A stretch of 34,426 nt of DNA from Candidatus Hungatella pullicola (lineage in GTDB: Bacteria > Bacillota > Clostridia > Lachnospirales > Lachnospiraceae): contig DXFU01000086.1 in assembly GCA_019114305.1 (NCBI GenBank), forward strand, positions 1-34,426, in the 5' to 3' direction. The translations under genes and the position numbers were made by a program. This document shows positions 16,218 to 24,937 of this stretch, one piece after another. Each line of letters begins with the position of its first letter. Position 1 is the stretch's first letter. Below the pieces are notes generated by a model. It saw only the letters and a list, made by a program, of their open reading frames with translations. It ran no database searches and had not been told where the DNA came from.

Positions 16218-18074
16218 ATGTGTGGAATTGCGGGTTTTTACCACAGAGAAAAAAATTATATGGAAAAAGAATCTGAATACAGAAAACTTCTTTCAGATAT
16301 GGGAGAATCCCTGTCCCGAAGAGGCCCTGATGACAGAGGGATCTGGCTGTCCTCTTATGCAGGCCTGTCTCACGTCAGACTTTCTGTTGTAGATCTTGTA
16401 ACAGGCCACCAGCCCATAGTAAAAAACATAAACGGCAATACCTTTGCCATTATCCACAATGGAGAAATCTACAACGTTCCAGAGCTTAAGAAACGTTTGG
16501 TCAATGAAGGGGCTGTCTTTGACACAACCAGCGATGGGGAAGTCATACTCAACGGCTATCTGATCTACGGCCCGGACTTTGTCCGTCAGCTAAACGGTAT
16601 TTTTGCATTTGCCATTGCAGATCCCGCCCAAAAAAGACTTTGCCTGTTCAGGGACCGCATGGGAGTAAAGCCTCTCTTTTATACTATCCGTGACAATGAA
16701 ATCTTTTTTGCCTCTGAAATTAAGGCTCTGTTTCGCTGTCCTGGAATTAAGCCGACGCTTGGTCTTAGGGGGCTGAATGAAGTTTTCTCTCTGGGACCGG
16801 CAAGGACCCCCGGCTGCGGTGTATTTGAAGGCATCCATGAAGTTCTCCCTGCACACATGCTTTTATGCAGTCCTGACGGCTTTTCAGAGACTCCCTATTG
16901 GCAGCTGGAAAGCCATCCCCACGAGGACAGCTGGGAGAAAACTGTGGAAAAAACCTCTTATCTTATACAGGATTCTGTAAAGCGGCAGATGGTATCTGAC
17001 GTACCTGTGTGTACCTTCTTATCCGGCGGAGTGGATTCCAGCCTTGTATCCTCCATCTGTGCTTCCTGCCTAAAGGAAAAAGGTGAACCGCTGGCTACCT
17101 ATTCCTTTGATTTTACCGGCAATGACAAAAATTTCCGTTCCAATGCCTTTCAGCCCTCTCAGGATCGCCCCTATGTGGATGAAATGGTCCAATACCTTGG
17201 CTCCAGCCACACTTATCTGGAATGTGACAGCCAGACCCAGGCGGATCTTCTCTGTAAGTCCGTACTGGCCCACGATCTTCCGCCTATGGGAGATATTGAT
17301 TCCTCTCTCCTGCACTTTTGTTCCCTTGTAAGTCAGAATCATAAGGTAGCTCTCACAGGGGAATGCGCAGACGAAATCTTCGGAGGGTACCCCTGGTTTC
17401 ACAAAAAAGAGTGTTTCCTTGCCCCCGCCTTTCCCTGGACCATGGATCTGGATGCCAGAAAGGTGGTCTTAAAAGATGAATTCATCAATTACCTTCAAAT
17501 GGATGCTTACGCATCCCATGCATATGAAGACTCTGTAAAAGAGACTCCTCTTCTTCCCGAAGAATCCCCTGAAGAAAAGCGAAGAAGAGAGATCAGCTGG
17601 CTGAACCTGAGGTGGTTTATGCAGACGCTGCTGAACCGCATGGACCGAACCAGCATGTACTGGGGACTGGAAGCCAGAGTTCCTTTCGCCGACCACCGGA
17701 TTGTAGAATATTTGTGGAACGTGCCCTGGGAAATAAAGGCAAAAGACGGGATTGTAAAAGGGCTTTTAAGGTACAGTTCAAAAGGACTTCTCCCTGATTC
17801 TATCCTATTTCGCAAAAAATCTCCCTATCCAAAAACCTATGATTCCGGCTATGAGGCGCTGCTGGCAGGACGGGTTCGTAACCTGATGGAAACGGGAGCA
17901 CCGATAATGGAATTTCTTGATAAAAAGAAGCTGGAACAGTTTCTTTCCAGCCCTTCTGACTATGGCAGGCCATGGTACGGACAGCTGATGGCAGCCCCTC
18001 AAATGCTGGCCTATCTCCTTCAGATCAATTTCTGGCTGGAAACATACAGCCTTCACTGCGTCTCTCTTTCCTGA
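16218..18074 (+). CDS. asnB: Asparagine synthase (glutamine-hydrolysing)
   Basis: Makes asparagine from aspartate, glutamine and ATP. The mature protein starts at Cys2 (MCGIAGF), the glutaminase nucleophile. The class II amidotransferase domain covers about 2-210, with RRGPDD (34-39), NGEIYN (81-86) and SDGE. The synthetase domain has the pyrophosphate loop FLSGGVDSS (267-275) and the GECADEIFGGY segment. Its 618 residues are normal for the family and every catalytic motif is intact. AAAGGAGG lies eight bases before the ATG. It follows the unknown permease by 37 bases and ends at a strong terminator shared with purL. No T-box leader was seen, so control by uncharged tRNA is not supported. Confidence 0.95.
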   Translation: MCGIAGFYHREKNYMEKESEYRKLLSDMGESLSRRGPDDRGIWLSSYAGLSHVRLSVVDLVTGHQPIVKNINGNTFAIIHNGEIYNVPELKKRLVNEGAVFDTTSDGEVILNGYLIYGPDFVRQLNGIFAFAIADPAQKRLCLFRDRMGVKPLFYTIRDNEIFFASEIKALFRCPGIKPTLGLRGLNEVFSLGPARTPGCGVFEGIHEVLPAHMLLCSPDGFSETPYWQLESHPHEDSWEKTVEKTSYLIQDSVKRQMVSDVPVCTFLSGGVDSSLVSSICASCLKEKGEPLATYSFDFTGNDKNFRSNAFQPSQDRPYVDEMVQYLGSSHTYLECDSQTQADLLCKSVLAHDLPPMGDIDSSLLHFCSLVSQNHKVALTGECADEIFGGYPWFHKKECFLAPAFPWTMDLDARKVVLKDEFINYLQMDAYASHAYEDSVKETPLLPEESPEEKRRREISWLNLRWFMQTLLNRMDRTSMYWGLEARVPFADHRIVEYLWNVPWEIKAKDGIVKGLLRYSSKGLLPDSILFRKKSPYPKTYDSGYEALLAGRVRNLMETGAPIMEFLDKKKLEQFLSSPSDYGRPWYGQLMAAPQMLAYLLQINFWLETYSLHCVSLS

Positions 18075-18104
18075 CAGAATTACTTCCGGATTACAGCTGC
18101 GGAC

Positions 18105-18148
18105 AAAAGCCGCTTCACAGATGGCTTTTCACCTGTAAAGCGGCTTTT
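18105..18148. terminator. Bidirectional terminator between asnB and purL
   Basis: AAAAGCCGCTT (18105-18115) pairs with AAGCGGCTTTT (18138-18148), and ACAG/CTGT extends the stem inside past one mismatch. It is followed by CTTAAT. The A and T flanks let it work for both convergent genes. Confidence 0.8.
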
Positions 18149-18167
18149 CTTAATCTGATACACAGTA

Positions 18168-21100
18168 TTATTTAAAATAGTCTACGCCGGATTGGAAAAT
18201 CTTCATATCCTGCTGGCCGTAAATATTGACAGCCACCATGTCTCCTCTTCTCTCAGAGTGAGCCATCTTGCCCAGGATTCTTCCGTCAGGGCTTGTAATT
18301 CCTTCAATTGCCATATAAGAACCATTTGGATTCCAAAATTCATCCTTAGTTGGATTTCCATTTTCATCCACATACTGGGTTGCTACCTGTCCATTTTCAA
18401 ACAGCTTCTTTAACCACTGTTCATCTGCCACAAACCGCCCTTCGCCGTGGGAAGCCGGATTGCAGTATACTCCGCCCAGCTGTGCCTGGGAAAGCCATGG
18501 GGACTTATTGGAAACAACTTTGGTGTAAACCATCTTGGAAATATGGCGTCCAATGGTATTCATGGCAAGGGTTGGTGAATCCGGTCTCTGCTCCACGATC
18601 TTCCCTTCCGGAACAAGGCCAAGCTTAATGAGAGCCTGGAAACCATTACAGATGCCTAACATCAGTCCGTCTCTCTCATTTAACAGCTTCTCAATCTGCT
18701 CCTTAATCACCTGATTACGGAATACCGTGGCAAAGAACTTAGCGGAACCTTCCGGCTCATCTCCGGCAGAGAAGCCGCCTGGAAACATAACGATCTGCGC
18801 CTTAGCAATCTGCTTCTTAAAGGCGTCCACTGACTCTCTGATATCCTGAGGGCTTAAGTTGCAAAATACCTGTGTTACCACGTTGGCTCCTGCGTCCTCA
18901 AATGCCTTCGTGCTGTCGTACTCGCAGTTGGTTCCAGGAAATACAGGAATAAATACGGTAGGTTTTGCTGTCTTATTTTTGCATACATAAATGCTGTCAG
19001 CTTTGTAAATGGAATCTGTTACCTGTGTATTTTCAACCCCTGACTTTGTTGGAAACACCTTTTCCAGGGTAGCGGTCCATGCGTTGAGAGCTTCATCCAT
19101 GGAAATTACAGTATTGCCATACTCAAAGCAACCTCTGTCTGTTACCTCTCCGATTACGGTATAAGAGATAGAAAGCTCTCCAACCTTTCCGTCCAAAACC
19201 TCACATACCAGGTTGCCCCAGCCTGGAGCAAAGAAATCTCTGGGATCTACATTGTGTTCAATCTTAACGCCCAGCTTGTTGCCGAATGCCATCTTGCTCA
19301 CAGCCTCTGCCATTCCGTGACCCTCTACGGCGTAAGCGGAAATAATCTTTCCAGCTTTCATATCCTCGGCAAGCTTTCCATATCCATCCATAATCTGCTC
19401 ATACACCGGCAGATCGTAGGAATCCTTCTCTATCTTGAATACTACAATCTTGCTTCCTGGACGCTTAAATTCCGGAGTAACCACGTGTTTTCCATCCGCA
19501 ACATCCACAGCAAAGGAAACCAGGGTAGGCGGTACGTCAATGTCATTAAAGGTTCCGGACATACTGTCTTTTCCCCCAATAGATGGCAGACCAAAGCCAA
19601 GCTGAGCATTGTAAGCTCCTAAGAGAGCCGCGAAAGGCTGACTCCAGCGTGCGGGATCCTCTGTCATTCTTCGGAAGTATTCCTGGAAAGTAAACCGGAT
19701 CTTTCTGTAATCCCCTCCTGCTGCCACAATTTTAGCTACAGAAGAAACTACTGCGTAAATCGCTCCATGGTAGGGACTCCAGCTGGACAGATAAGGATCG
19801 AAACCGTAGCTCATCATAGTCACTGTATCTGTCTTTCCTTTCAGCACCGGAAGCTTGGCCACCATAGATTGTGTCTCAGTCAGCTGATACTTGCCGCCGT
19901 AAGGCATGAATACACTTCCGGCTCCGATGGAACCATCAAACATCTCCACAAGACCTTTCTGAGAACAAACATTTAAATCGGCCAAAAGCTTTAACCAAGC
20001 CTCTCTTACATCGCCAATCTCCTTTCTCTCAAAAGGACTTCCCTCTGTACCCGGAACTTCTACTACTACACTGGCTTCCTGGTGAGCTCCGTTGGTGTCA
20101 AGGAATGCTCTGCTGATATCTACAATTACCTTGCCTCTCCAGCTCATCACCAGTCTCGGCTCGCTGGTCACCACCGCTACCGGAACTGCCTCCAGATTCT
20201 CTTCCGCAGCAAATTTCAGGAATTGATCCACATCTTTTGGATCAATCACTACTGCCATTCTCTCCTGAGATTCGGAAATAGCAATCTCGGTTCCATCCAG
20301 TCCGGCATACTTTTTCGGTACTTTATCCAGATCAATCTGAAGTCCTGCTGCCAGCTCCCCAATGGCTACAGACACGCCGCCTGCTCCAAAGTCATTGCAC
20401 TTTTTAATGATCCGGCTTACCTCCGCCCGGCGGAACAGTCTTTGAATCTTTCTTTCTGTAGGAGCATTTCCCTTCTGAACCTCAGCGCCGCAGGTCTCAA
20501 TAGAAGCCTCTGTGTGAACTTTAGAGGAACCGGTTGCTCCGCCGCAGCCGTCTCTTCCTGTACGGCCGCCTAAGAGAATGATAATATCTCCAGGATCAGA
20601 GGTCTCCCTGATTACATTCTTTCTGGGAGCTGCGCCCATAACAGCGCCAATCTCCATTCTCTTTGCCACATAGTCGGGATGGTAGATTTCCTTTACATAT
20701 CCCGTTGCCAGACCAATCTGGTTTCCGTAAGAGCTGTAGCCGCTGGCTGCTCCTGTTACTATCTTTCTCTGAGGCAGCTTCCCTTTTAAGGTTTCACTTA
20801 AAGGCTTGGTAGGATCAGCCGCTCCGGTAACCCTCATAGCCTGATAAACATAGGTACGGCCTGACAGCGGATCACGGATAGCTCCGCCCAGACAGGTAGC
20901 TGCGCCGCCGAACGGTTCAATCTCAGTTGGGTGGTTATGGGTTTCATTCTTGAAATTTACCAGCCACTCTTCTGTCACTCCGTCAATTTCTACAGGAACT
21001 ACAATGCTGCAGGCGTTGATCTCATCAGAAACCTCCAGATCCTCCAGCTTGCCCTCCATACGCAGCTTCTTCATGGCCATAAGGGCCAGATCCATAAGAC

Positions 21101-21917
21101 AGACAAATTTACCGCTTTTGCCCTTCAAAACCACTTCCCGGTCTGCCAGATACTGATGATAGGTATCCTCCATAGGCTTTCTGTAAGCTCCGTCTGTAAA
21201 GGACACCTCCTTAAGCTCTGTCTGGAATGTGGTATGGCGGCAGTGGTCGGACCAATAAGTATCCAGCACACGGATCTCTGTCATAGACGGATCCCTGCGC
21301 TCTTCCCCTTTATAATAATTCTGAATATGCTGAAAATCTTTAAAAGTCATAGCCAGGTTAAGAGAGCTGTAAAGCTCCTTCAGCTGGACTTCATCAAATC
21401 TCGTAAATCCATCAAAGATTTTTACATCTGCAGGAGTTTCAAATACAGTTACAAGAGTTTTTGGCTTCTCCTCCCCGGTTTCCCTGGAATCCACCGGGTT
21501 AATACAGAAGGACTTAATGGCCTGAATCTCATCTTCCATCAAAGCGCCTGTAATTACATAGGTAGTAGCGGAACGAATAACCGGTTCCTCATCCTCTTTT
21601 AACAGCTTGACGCACTGCTCCGCCGAATCCGCTCTCTGGTCAAACTGTCCAGGAAGATACTCTACGGAAAATACAATATCTCCCGGATTTTTCGGGAACT
21701 CTTCCTCGTATACCTCATCTACAGGAGGCTCTGAAAATATAGTAGCCAGCGCTGTCTTGTAGGTAGATTCTGACAGGTTCTCAATGTCATAACGGATTAG
21801 CACACGCACCTTCTTTACATTTTGGAATCCCAGATAGCTTTCAATCTCCTCCTTCAGCTCTCTGGCTTTTACGGCATAATCCGGTTTCTTCTCAACATAT
21901 ACTCTTCTAACGCTCAT
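18168..21917 (-). CDS. purL: Phosphoribosylformylglycinamidine synthase, single-chain
   Basis: The fourth step of de novo purine synthesis: FGAR, glutamine and ATP to FGAM. The 1249-residue protein carries all activities in one chain, as in the large clostridial/proteobacterial type rather than the split PurS/PurL/PurQ form of Bacillus. It has an N-terminal PurS-like region, a linker, two PurM-like synthetase halves (around NETHNHPTEIEPFGG and GLPSIGGKDSMSG) and a C-terminal glutaminase. That last domain has nucleophile C1090 in LGICNGFQ and the H1220-x-E1222 pair. The ATG at 21917 has AAAGGAGG six bases upstream. A frame reaching 21956 would begin at the predicted transcription start, so I reject it. 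It stands alone, with no other pur gene adjacent and no purine riboswitch in its short AT-rich leader. Confidence 0.96.
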   Translation of the reverse strand: MSVRRVYVEKKPDYAVKARELKEEIESYLGFQNVKKVRVLIRYDIENLSESTYKTALATIFSEPPVDEVYEEEFPKNPGDIVFSVEYLPGQFDQRADSAEQCVKLLKEDEEPVIRSATTYVITGALMEDEIQAIKSFCINPVDSRETGEEKPKTLVTVFETPADVKIFDGFTRFDEVQLKELYSSLNLAMTFKDFQHIQNYYKGEERRDPSMTEIRVLDTYWSDHCRHTTFQTELKEVSFTDGAYRKPMEDTYHQYLADREVVLKGKSGKFVCLMDLALMAMKKLRMEGKLEDLEVSDEINACSIVVPVEIDGVTEEWLVNFKNETHNHPTEIEPFGGAATCLGGAIRDPLSGRTYVYQAMRVTGAADPTKPLSETLKGKLPQRKIVTGAASGYSSYGNQIGLATGYVKEIYHPDYVAKRMEIGAVMGAAPRKNVIRETSDPGDIIILLGGRTGRDGCGGATGSSKVHTEASIETCGAEVQKGNAPTERKIQRLFRRAEVSRIIKKCNDFGAGGVSVAIGELAAGLQIDLDKVPKKYAGLDGTEIAISESQERMAVVIDPKDVDQFLKFAAEENLEAVPVAVVTSEPRLVMSWRGKVIVDISRAFLDTNGAHQEASVVVEVPGTEGSPFERKEIGDVREAWLKLLADLNVCSQKGLVEMFDGSIGAGSVFMPYGGKYQLTETQSMVAKLPVLKGKTDTVTMMSYGFDPYLSSWSPYHGAIYAVVSSVAKIVAAGGDYRKIRFTFQEYFRRMTEDPARWSQPFAALLGAYNAQLGFGLPSIGGKDSMSGTFNDIDVPPTLVSFAVDVADGKHVVTPEFKRPGSKIVVFKIEKDSYDLPVYEQIMDGYGKLAEDMKAGKIISAYAVEGHGMAEAVSKMAFGNKLGVKIEHNVDPRDFFAPGWGNLVCEVLDGKVGELSISYTVIGEVTDRGCFEYGNTVISMDEALNAWTATLEKVFPTKSGVENTQVTDSIYKADSIYVCKNKTAKPTVFIPVFPGTNCEYDSTKAFEDAGANVVTQVFCNLSPQDIRESVDAFKKQIAKAQIVMFPGGFSAGDEPEGSAKFFATVFRNQVIKEQIEKLLNERDGLMLGICNGFQALIKLGLVPEGKIVEQRPDSPTLAMNTIGRHISKMVYTKVVSNKSPWLSQAQLGGVYCNPASHGEGRFVADEQWLKKLFENGQVATQYVDENGNPTKDEFWNPNGSYMAIEGITSPDGRILGKMAHSERRGDMVAVNIYGQQDMKIFQSGVDYFK

Positions 21918-21962
21918 AACATCCTCCTTTGATGAGACTTGTGCTTCTTCATTCATATTACC

Positions 21963-21991
21963 ATCATACCATAAAAGTTGTAAATAAGCAA
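21963..21991 (-). promoter_or_regulatory. Promoter of purL
   Basis: On the minus strand TTGCTT (21986-21991), 17 bases, TATGAT (21963-21968), with very AT-rich DNA upstream (22000-22045). The predicted transcript starts near 21956, giving a leader of about 40 bases. Confidence 0.65.
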
Positions 21992-22087
21992 AATTAATAT
22001 ATCTTATTTTATTAATTATTTATTCTAATTAATATTTTCTCTCTAATCATGGACATTGGAAGACATAGAAGTTTCTTCCCTTGAAAG

Positions 22088-22129
22088 CAGGAAAGACAGG
22101 CCCATCCAAGGATACGCCTGTCTTTCCTG
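22088..22129 (-). terminator. Strong hairpin downstream of pfp
   Basis: CAGGAAAGACAGGC and GCCTGTCTTTCCTG form a perfect 14-bp stem with a 14-base loop, about 30 bases after the pfp stop codon. The flanking minus-strand sequence is CTTTCAAGGG, with no clean U-tract. It may terminate poorly, or act mainly as a 3' stabiliser for the pfp mRNA. Confidence 0.6.
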
Positions 22130-22157
22130 TAAGCAGTATAGTCTGGCTGTAAACTGC

Positions 22158-23402
22158 TTATTTCACCTTATCGGTATAATACAAATGTCTTGGGAGTCCA
22201 TCTACCATAATAGGTGTCAGTTCTGCCTGAATCAAAGGTTTCACGTAGTTGACAAACTCTTCTGTTACATAATCACCGGCCTCATTAATCCACTCTCTTG
22301 GAACCTTTTTCTCAACATTAGCCACCTTGTGGATGTCATACAGATCAGTAACGCAGATATATGGATCGTCCGAAACACGCTTCAGAATAATCATCTTGCC
22401 TGTCTCGCCTTCAAACGCAGCCTTTACTGCCGCTCCGCCAACCTGGAAGGCCTCTGTAATATCCACTCTGGATACAATGTGGGAAGCGCATCTTTGCAGG
22501 GAGTTAAACTCAATGGCTCTTGTTTTGCATCCCACTTCTTTGGATATTTTCTCGGCCAGAAAACGGGCAGTTCCTGTCAGCTGCTTATGGCCAAAGGCAT
22601 CCACATAGTCAATGTTGTCTGTCAGCTCACAGACGTACCGGCCGTCAGCTGTCTTTACACCTTCGGAGATAGCCACTACCACAGATTTCTTCCGCTCATG
22701 AAGCTTAGCAACCCGGCGCATAAAATCATCTACATCGAAGGTAATCTCCGGCAGGAATATCATATCCGGTCCCTCACAGTCCTCACACTTAGCGAGAGCT
22801 GCGGCACCAGTAAGCCATCCTGCGTTTCTTCCCATGATCTCCAGAAGGGTTACATTCTGCTGGTCATAAACAAGTCCATCGCGGATAACCTCCTTGGTAA
22901 TAGAACCGATGTACTTTGCAGCGCTTCCATAGCCTGGAGTATGATCTGTAGCTGCAAGGTCATTGTCAATCGTCTTTGGAACGCCGATAAAGCGGATTTT
23001 GCTTCCATTGAGAATAGAATAATCGGAAAGCTTCTTAATGGTGTCCATAGAATCATTTCCGCCAATGTAGAAGAAATACTCGATCTCCAGCTTCTCCAGA
23101 ATAGAGAAAATCTTCTTGTAAACCTCCTGATCCTCAAAAATCTCCGGAAGCTTATACCTGCAGGAACCTAAATAGGAAGAAGGAGTTCTTTTAAGCAGCT
23201 CAATGTCAAGCTCATTGGTAATATGATCTGCCAGATCTACCACTCTCTCCTCTAAAAGTCCCTGTACCCCATGCAGCATTCCGTAAACCTTTTTCGCCCC
23301 TCTGTCTCTTGCTGTCTTATACACACCCGCCAGGCTGGAATTGATAACCGCCGTAGGTCCGCCAGACTGTCCTACGATCACGTTTCCTTTGATTTCTCTC
23401 AT
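22158..23402 (-). CDS. pfp: 6-phosphofructokinase, pyrophosphate-dependent type
   Basis: Converts fructose 6-phosphate to fructose 1,6-bisphosphate in glycolysis. The 414-residue protein has SGGPTAVINSS near the N-terminus and two positions that mark the phosphate donor. GGNDS (114-118) places Asp117 where ATP enzymes have glycine, and PKTIDND (142-148) places Lys143 where ATP enzymes have glycine. Both point to PPi as donor, which makes the step reversible. The first Asp of the usual GGDDS is Asn116 here, a small deviation. The start has GGGAGG about eight bases upstream. The gene is monocistronic with its own promoter, and an 18-bp palindrome lies in its leader. The donor assignment rests on family knowledge and should hold. 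Confidence 0.9.
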   Translation of the reverse strand: MREIKGNVIVGQSGGPTAVINSSLAGVYKTARDRGAKKVYGMLHGVQGLLEERVVDLADHITNELDIELLKRTPSSYLGSCRYKLPEIFEDQEVYKKIFSILEKLEIEYFFYIGGNDSMDTIKKLSDYSILNGSKIRFIGVPKTIDNDLAATDHTPGYGSAAKYIGSITKEVIRDGLVYDQQNVTLLEIMGRNAGWLTGAAALAKCEDCEGPDMIFLPEITFDVDDFMRRVAKLHERKKSVVVAISEGVKTADGRYVCELTDNIDYVDAFGHKQLTGTARFLAEKISKEVGCKTRAIEFNSLQRCASHIVSRVDITEAFQVGGAAVKAAFEGETGKMIILKRVSDDPYICVTDLYDIHKVANVEKKVPREWINEAGDYVTEEFVNYVKPLIQAELTPIMVDGLPRHLYYTDKVK

Positions 23403-23434
23403 AGAAAAATACCTCCCTGTAAAAAATGAACTTT

Positions 23435-23452
23435 TTTGTAAGTACTTACAAA
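23435..23452. promoter_or_regulatory. 18-bp perfect palindrome in the pfp leader (candidate operator)
   Basis: TTTGTAAGTACTTACAAA is its own reverse complement over 18 bases. It lies between the pfp promoter's -10 element and the start codon, just downstream of the predicted +1. With no loop it would be a poor RNA hairpin, so it is more likely to bind a dimeric repressor. The protein that binds it is unknown. Confidence 0.6.
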
Positions 23453-23464
23453 TCAGTTAATTCC

Positions 23465-23493
23465 ATAATATTACAGTCTGAGAAGAAAATCAA
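23465..23493 (-). promoter_or_regulatory. Promoter of pfp
   Basis: On the minus strand TTGATT (23488-23493), 17 bases, TATTAT (23465-23470). The predicted start of transcription is near 23458, immediately before the 18-bp palindrome. Confidence 0.65.
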
Positions 23494-23563
23494 TGTTAGA
23501 TAATTAATTCACAAATTTTCATTGTTTTACATTAGAAACAGGGATGCTTTCCCAGGAATCTTC

Positions 23564-24184
23564 CTAAAATGAAACGCCTTCCATATGGGAAACGTCGTTG
23601 ACCTCCAAAAGTCTGAAATCCCTGGTAATAGGATTATAATCTACCGTTGTGATGCTGGCGTTTTCCACAATAATTTCCTGCTGGTCATCATGTCCTCTCA
23701 TCATATAGGCTACCAGGTAGGCCAAAGTTGCCCCATGGGATATAACAGCCACATCCTCCCTTCCCCCTGTAATCTCAAGAATTTTTTCTACAGCCGCAGC
23801 ACAGCGCTTCAGCACCTGAAGCTGCGTTTCCCCGCCTGGAGGCGCAACCTCTACCGGATTAATATCCCAGCGGGCATATTCTTCCGGATATTTTTCCTGA
23901 ATCTGACCCCAGGTAAGTCCTTCCCACTGACCGAATTCAACCTCCACCAAAGCAGGCATCAGGTATACATCCTTTTTCTGCCTGGCACTTAACATCAATG
24001 CTGTCTCCTTTGCCCGTTCCAGCGTACTGGAAAATATCTTCTCCACTGGTCTTTTATCCATTCCCTTTGCCAGACATTGAGCCTGTTTTTTTCCTGTATC
24101 ATTTAGGGGAATATCATGACTTCCCTGGATCTTGCCATCAACGTTCCAGTCAGTCTGGCCATGGCGTATTAAATATAATTTCAT
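23564..24184 (-). CDS. Histidine phosphatase superfamily protein (phosphoglycerate mutase-like)
   Basis: A 206-residue cytoplasmic phosphatase with LIRHGQT (nucleophile H8), the second arginine R57 in STLERAKET, acid E81 in the EVEFGQWEG segment and second histidine H150 in ISHGAT. All active-site residues are present. The branch includes cofactor-independent phosphatases such as PhoE and CobC-like enzymes, and the substrate cannot be read. GGGAGA lies about seven bases before the ATG. The gene starts 14 bases after the stop of the sigma-like gene, so the two form an operon from the promoter at 24847-24875. It is not adjacent to cobalamin genes, which makes CobC less likely. Confidence 0.88.
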   Translation of the reverse strand: MKLYLIRHGQTDWNVDGKIQGSHDIPLNDTGKKQAQCLAKGMDKRPVEKIFSSTLERAKETALMLSARQKKDVYLMPALVEVEFGQWEGLTWGQIQEKYPEEYARWDINPVEVAPPGGETQLQVLKRCAAAVEKILEITGGREDVAVISHGATLAYLVAYMMRGHDDQQEIIVENASITTVDYNPITRDFRLLEVNDVSHMEGVSF

Positions 24185-24198
24185 CTGTAATCTCCCTG

Positions 24199-24804
24199 TT
24201 ACTCCTCTGTATCTTTTGTGCCGGCAAGGCTTTCCAACTCCTCCAGTCCGCTGAGATTTGCAAAATCCTCCAAATTAAGATTTTCCGCATTTACGCTGAC
24301 TGCCTCCATAACCATTTTCATAATCTGCCTGATTTCGTCTTCCGTCATCTTCATCTTCTCAGCCAGCTCTTCTACAGTAGCTTCCCGTCCCAGCTCCTGG
24401 GCCATCATCTGTGATACCTTAGACAGCACATTCGCTCTGGCCGCCAGCTCCTCTCCCGTGTCGCCTGCCGCTTTTTCCTGTTCCACGCATTCTTCAAGAG
24501 CCTGGTAAATCCTTTCCTTCACCAGCTGGTCAAAGGAATCTGCCTTTTCTCCTGACATATAATCTTCCACTGCCAGCATCAGAGCCATATTTGCCTCCTG
24601 CACCAGGTCTGTCAAAAGAACGCCCTGGCCGTCAAACTTTTTGGCGTACTCCAGAGCCTGGAAAAGATGTCCCTCCACCAGTCTTTTCTCAGCCTGCTTC
24701 CTCTCTTCCCCTGAAGCGGCAAGCAGACGCTCCTTTTCCTCCTTTGTGCAAGGTTTCATCTCTTTCATTTCTTCTAAGTACATTTGATAAAAATCATCAT
24801 GCAT
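24199..24804 (-). CDS. Sigma-70-like protein with regions 2 and 3 but no region 4
   Basis: A 201-residue protein. Residues 39-82 resemble sigma region 2.1-2.2: RLVEGHLFQALEYAKKF, then LLTDLVQEANMALMLAVEDY, which parallels the DLIQEGNIGLMKAV core contact with RNA polymerase. Residues 123-172 resemble region 3 (AQELGREATVEELAEKM). The stretch where regions 2.3-2.4 should melt and read the -10 element (83-112) is acidic and lacks the usual aromatic cluster. Region 4 is replaced by an acidic tail. It may bind core polymerase without normal promoter recognition, or be a degenerate sigma factor. The AGGAG is 15 bases from the ATG, unusually far; no better in-frame start was found. It is first gene of the operon with the histidine phosphatase. 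Confidence 0.75.
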   Translation of the reverse strand: MHDDFYQMYLEEMKEMKPCTKEEKERLLAASGEERKQAEKRLVEGHLFQALEYAKKFDGQGVLLTDLVQEANMALMLAVEDYMSGEKADSFDQLVKERIYQALEECVEQEKAAGDTGEELAARANVLSKVSQMMAQELGREATVEELAEKMKMTEDEIRQIMKMVMEAVSVNAENLNLEDFANLSGLEELESLAGTKDTEE

Positions 24805-24846
24805 ATCGGTTCTTTTTATCTCCTTTCCTTCTCCTGCTTGCAGGTA

Positions 24847-24875
24847 ACTATACCGCAGGCCCGTAATTTTGTCAA
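24847..24875 (-). promoter_or_regulatory. Promoter of the sigma-like/phosphatase operon
   Basis: On the minus strand TTGACA (24870-24875), 17 bases, TATAGT (24847-24852). This is one of the best consensus matches in the window. Its -35 lies five bases from the -35 of the divergent LysR promoter. Confidence 0.8.
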
Positions 24876-24880
24876 TTTCC

Positions 24881-24909
24881 TTTACAAGCCTCTGGCGTCA
24901 TGATAAAAT
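24881..24909 (+). promoter_or_regulatory. Promoter of the LysR-type gene
   Basis: TTTACA (24881-24886), 17 bases, TAAAAT (24904-24909), 28 bases before the ATG. The adjacent divergent promoter means that a LysR protein bound here could affect both directions. Confidence 0.7.
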
Positions 24910-24937
24910 GTCCTTATATTTATAAGGAGGACTAATA

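Noticed and set aside
20931-21602. A 223-codon plus-strand frame inside purL
   Set aside because: Antisense to conserved PurL sequence with no recognisable motif.
22056-23171. A 371-codon plus-strand frame opposite pfp
   Set aside because: It is antisense to a clear phosphofructokinase, has no plausible ribosome site, and its translation shows no domain; it is a by-product of pfp codon use.
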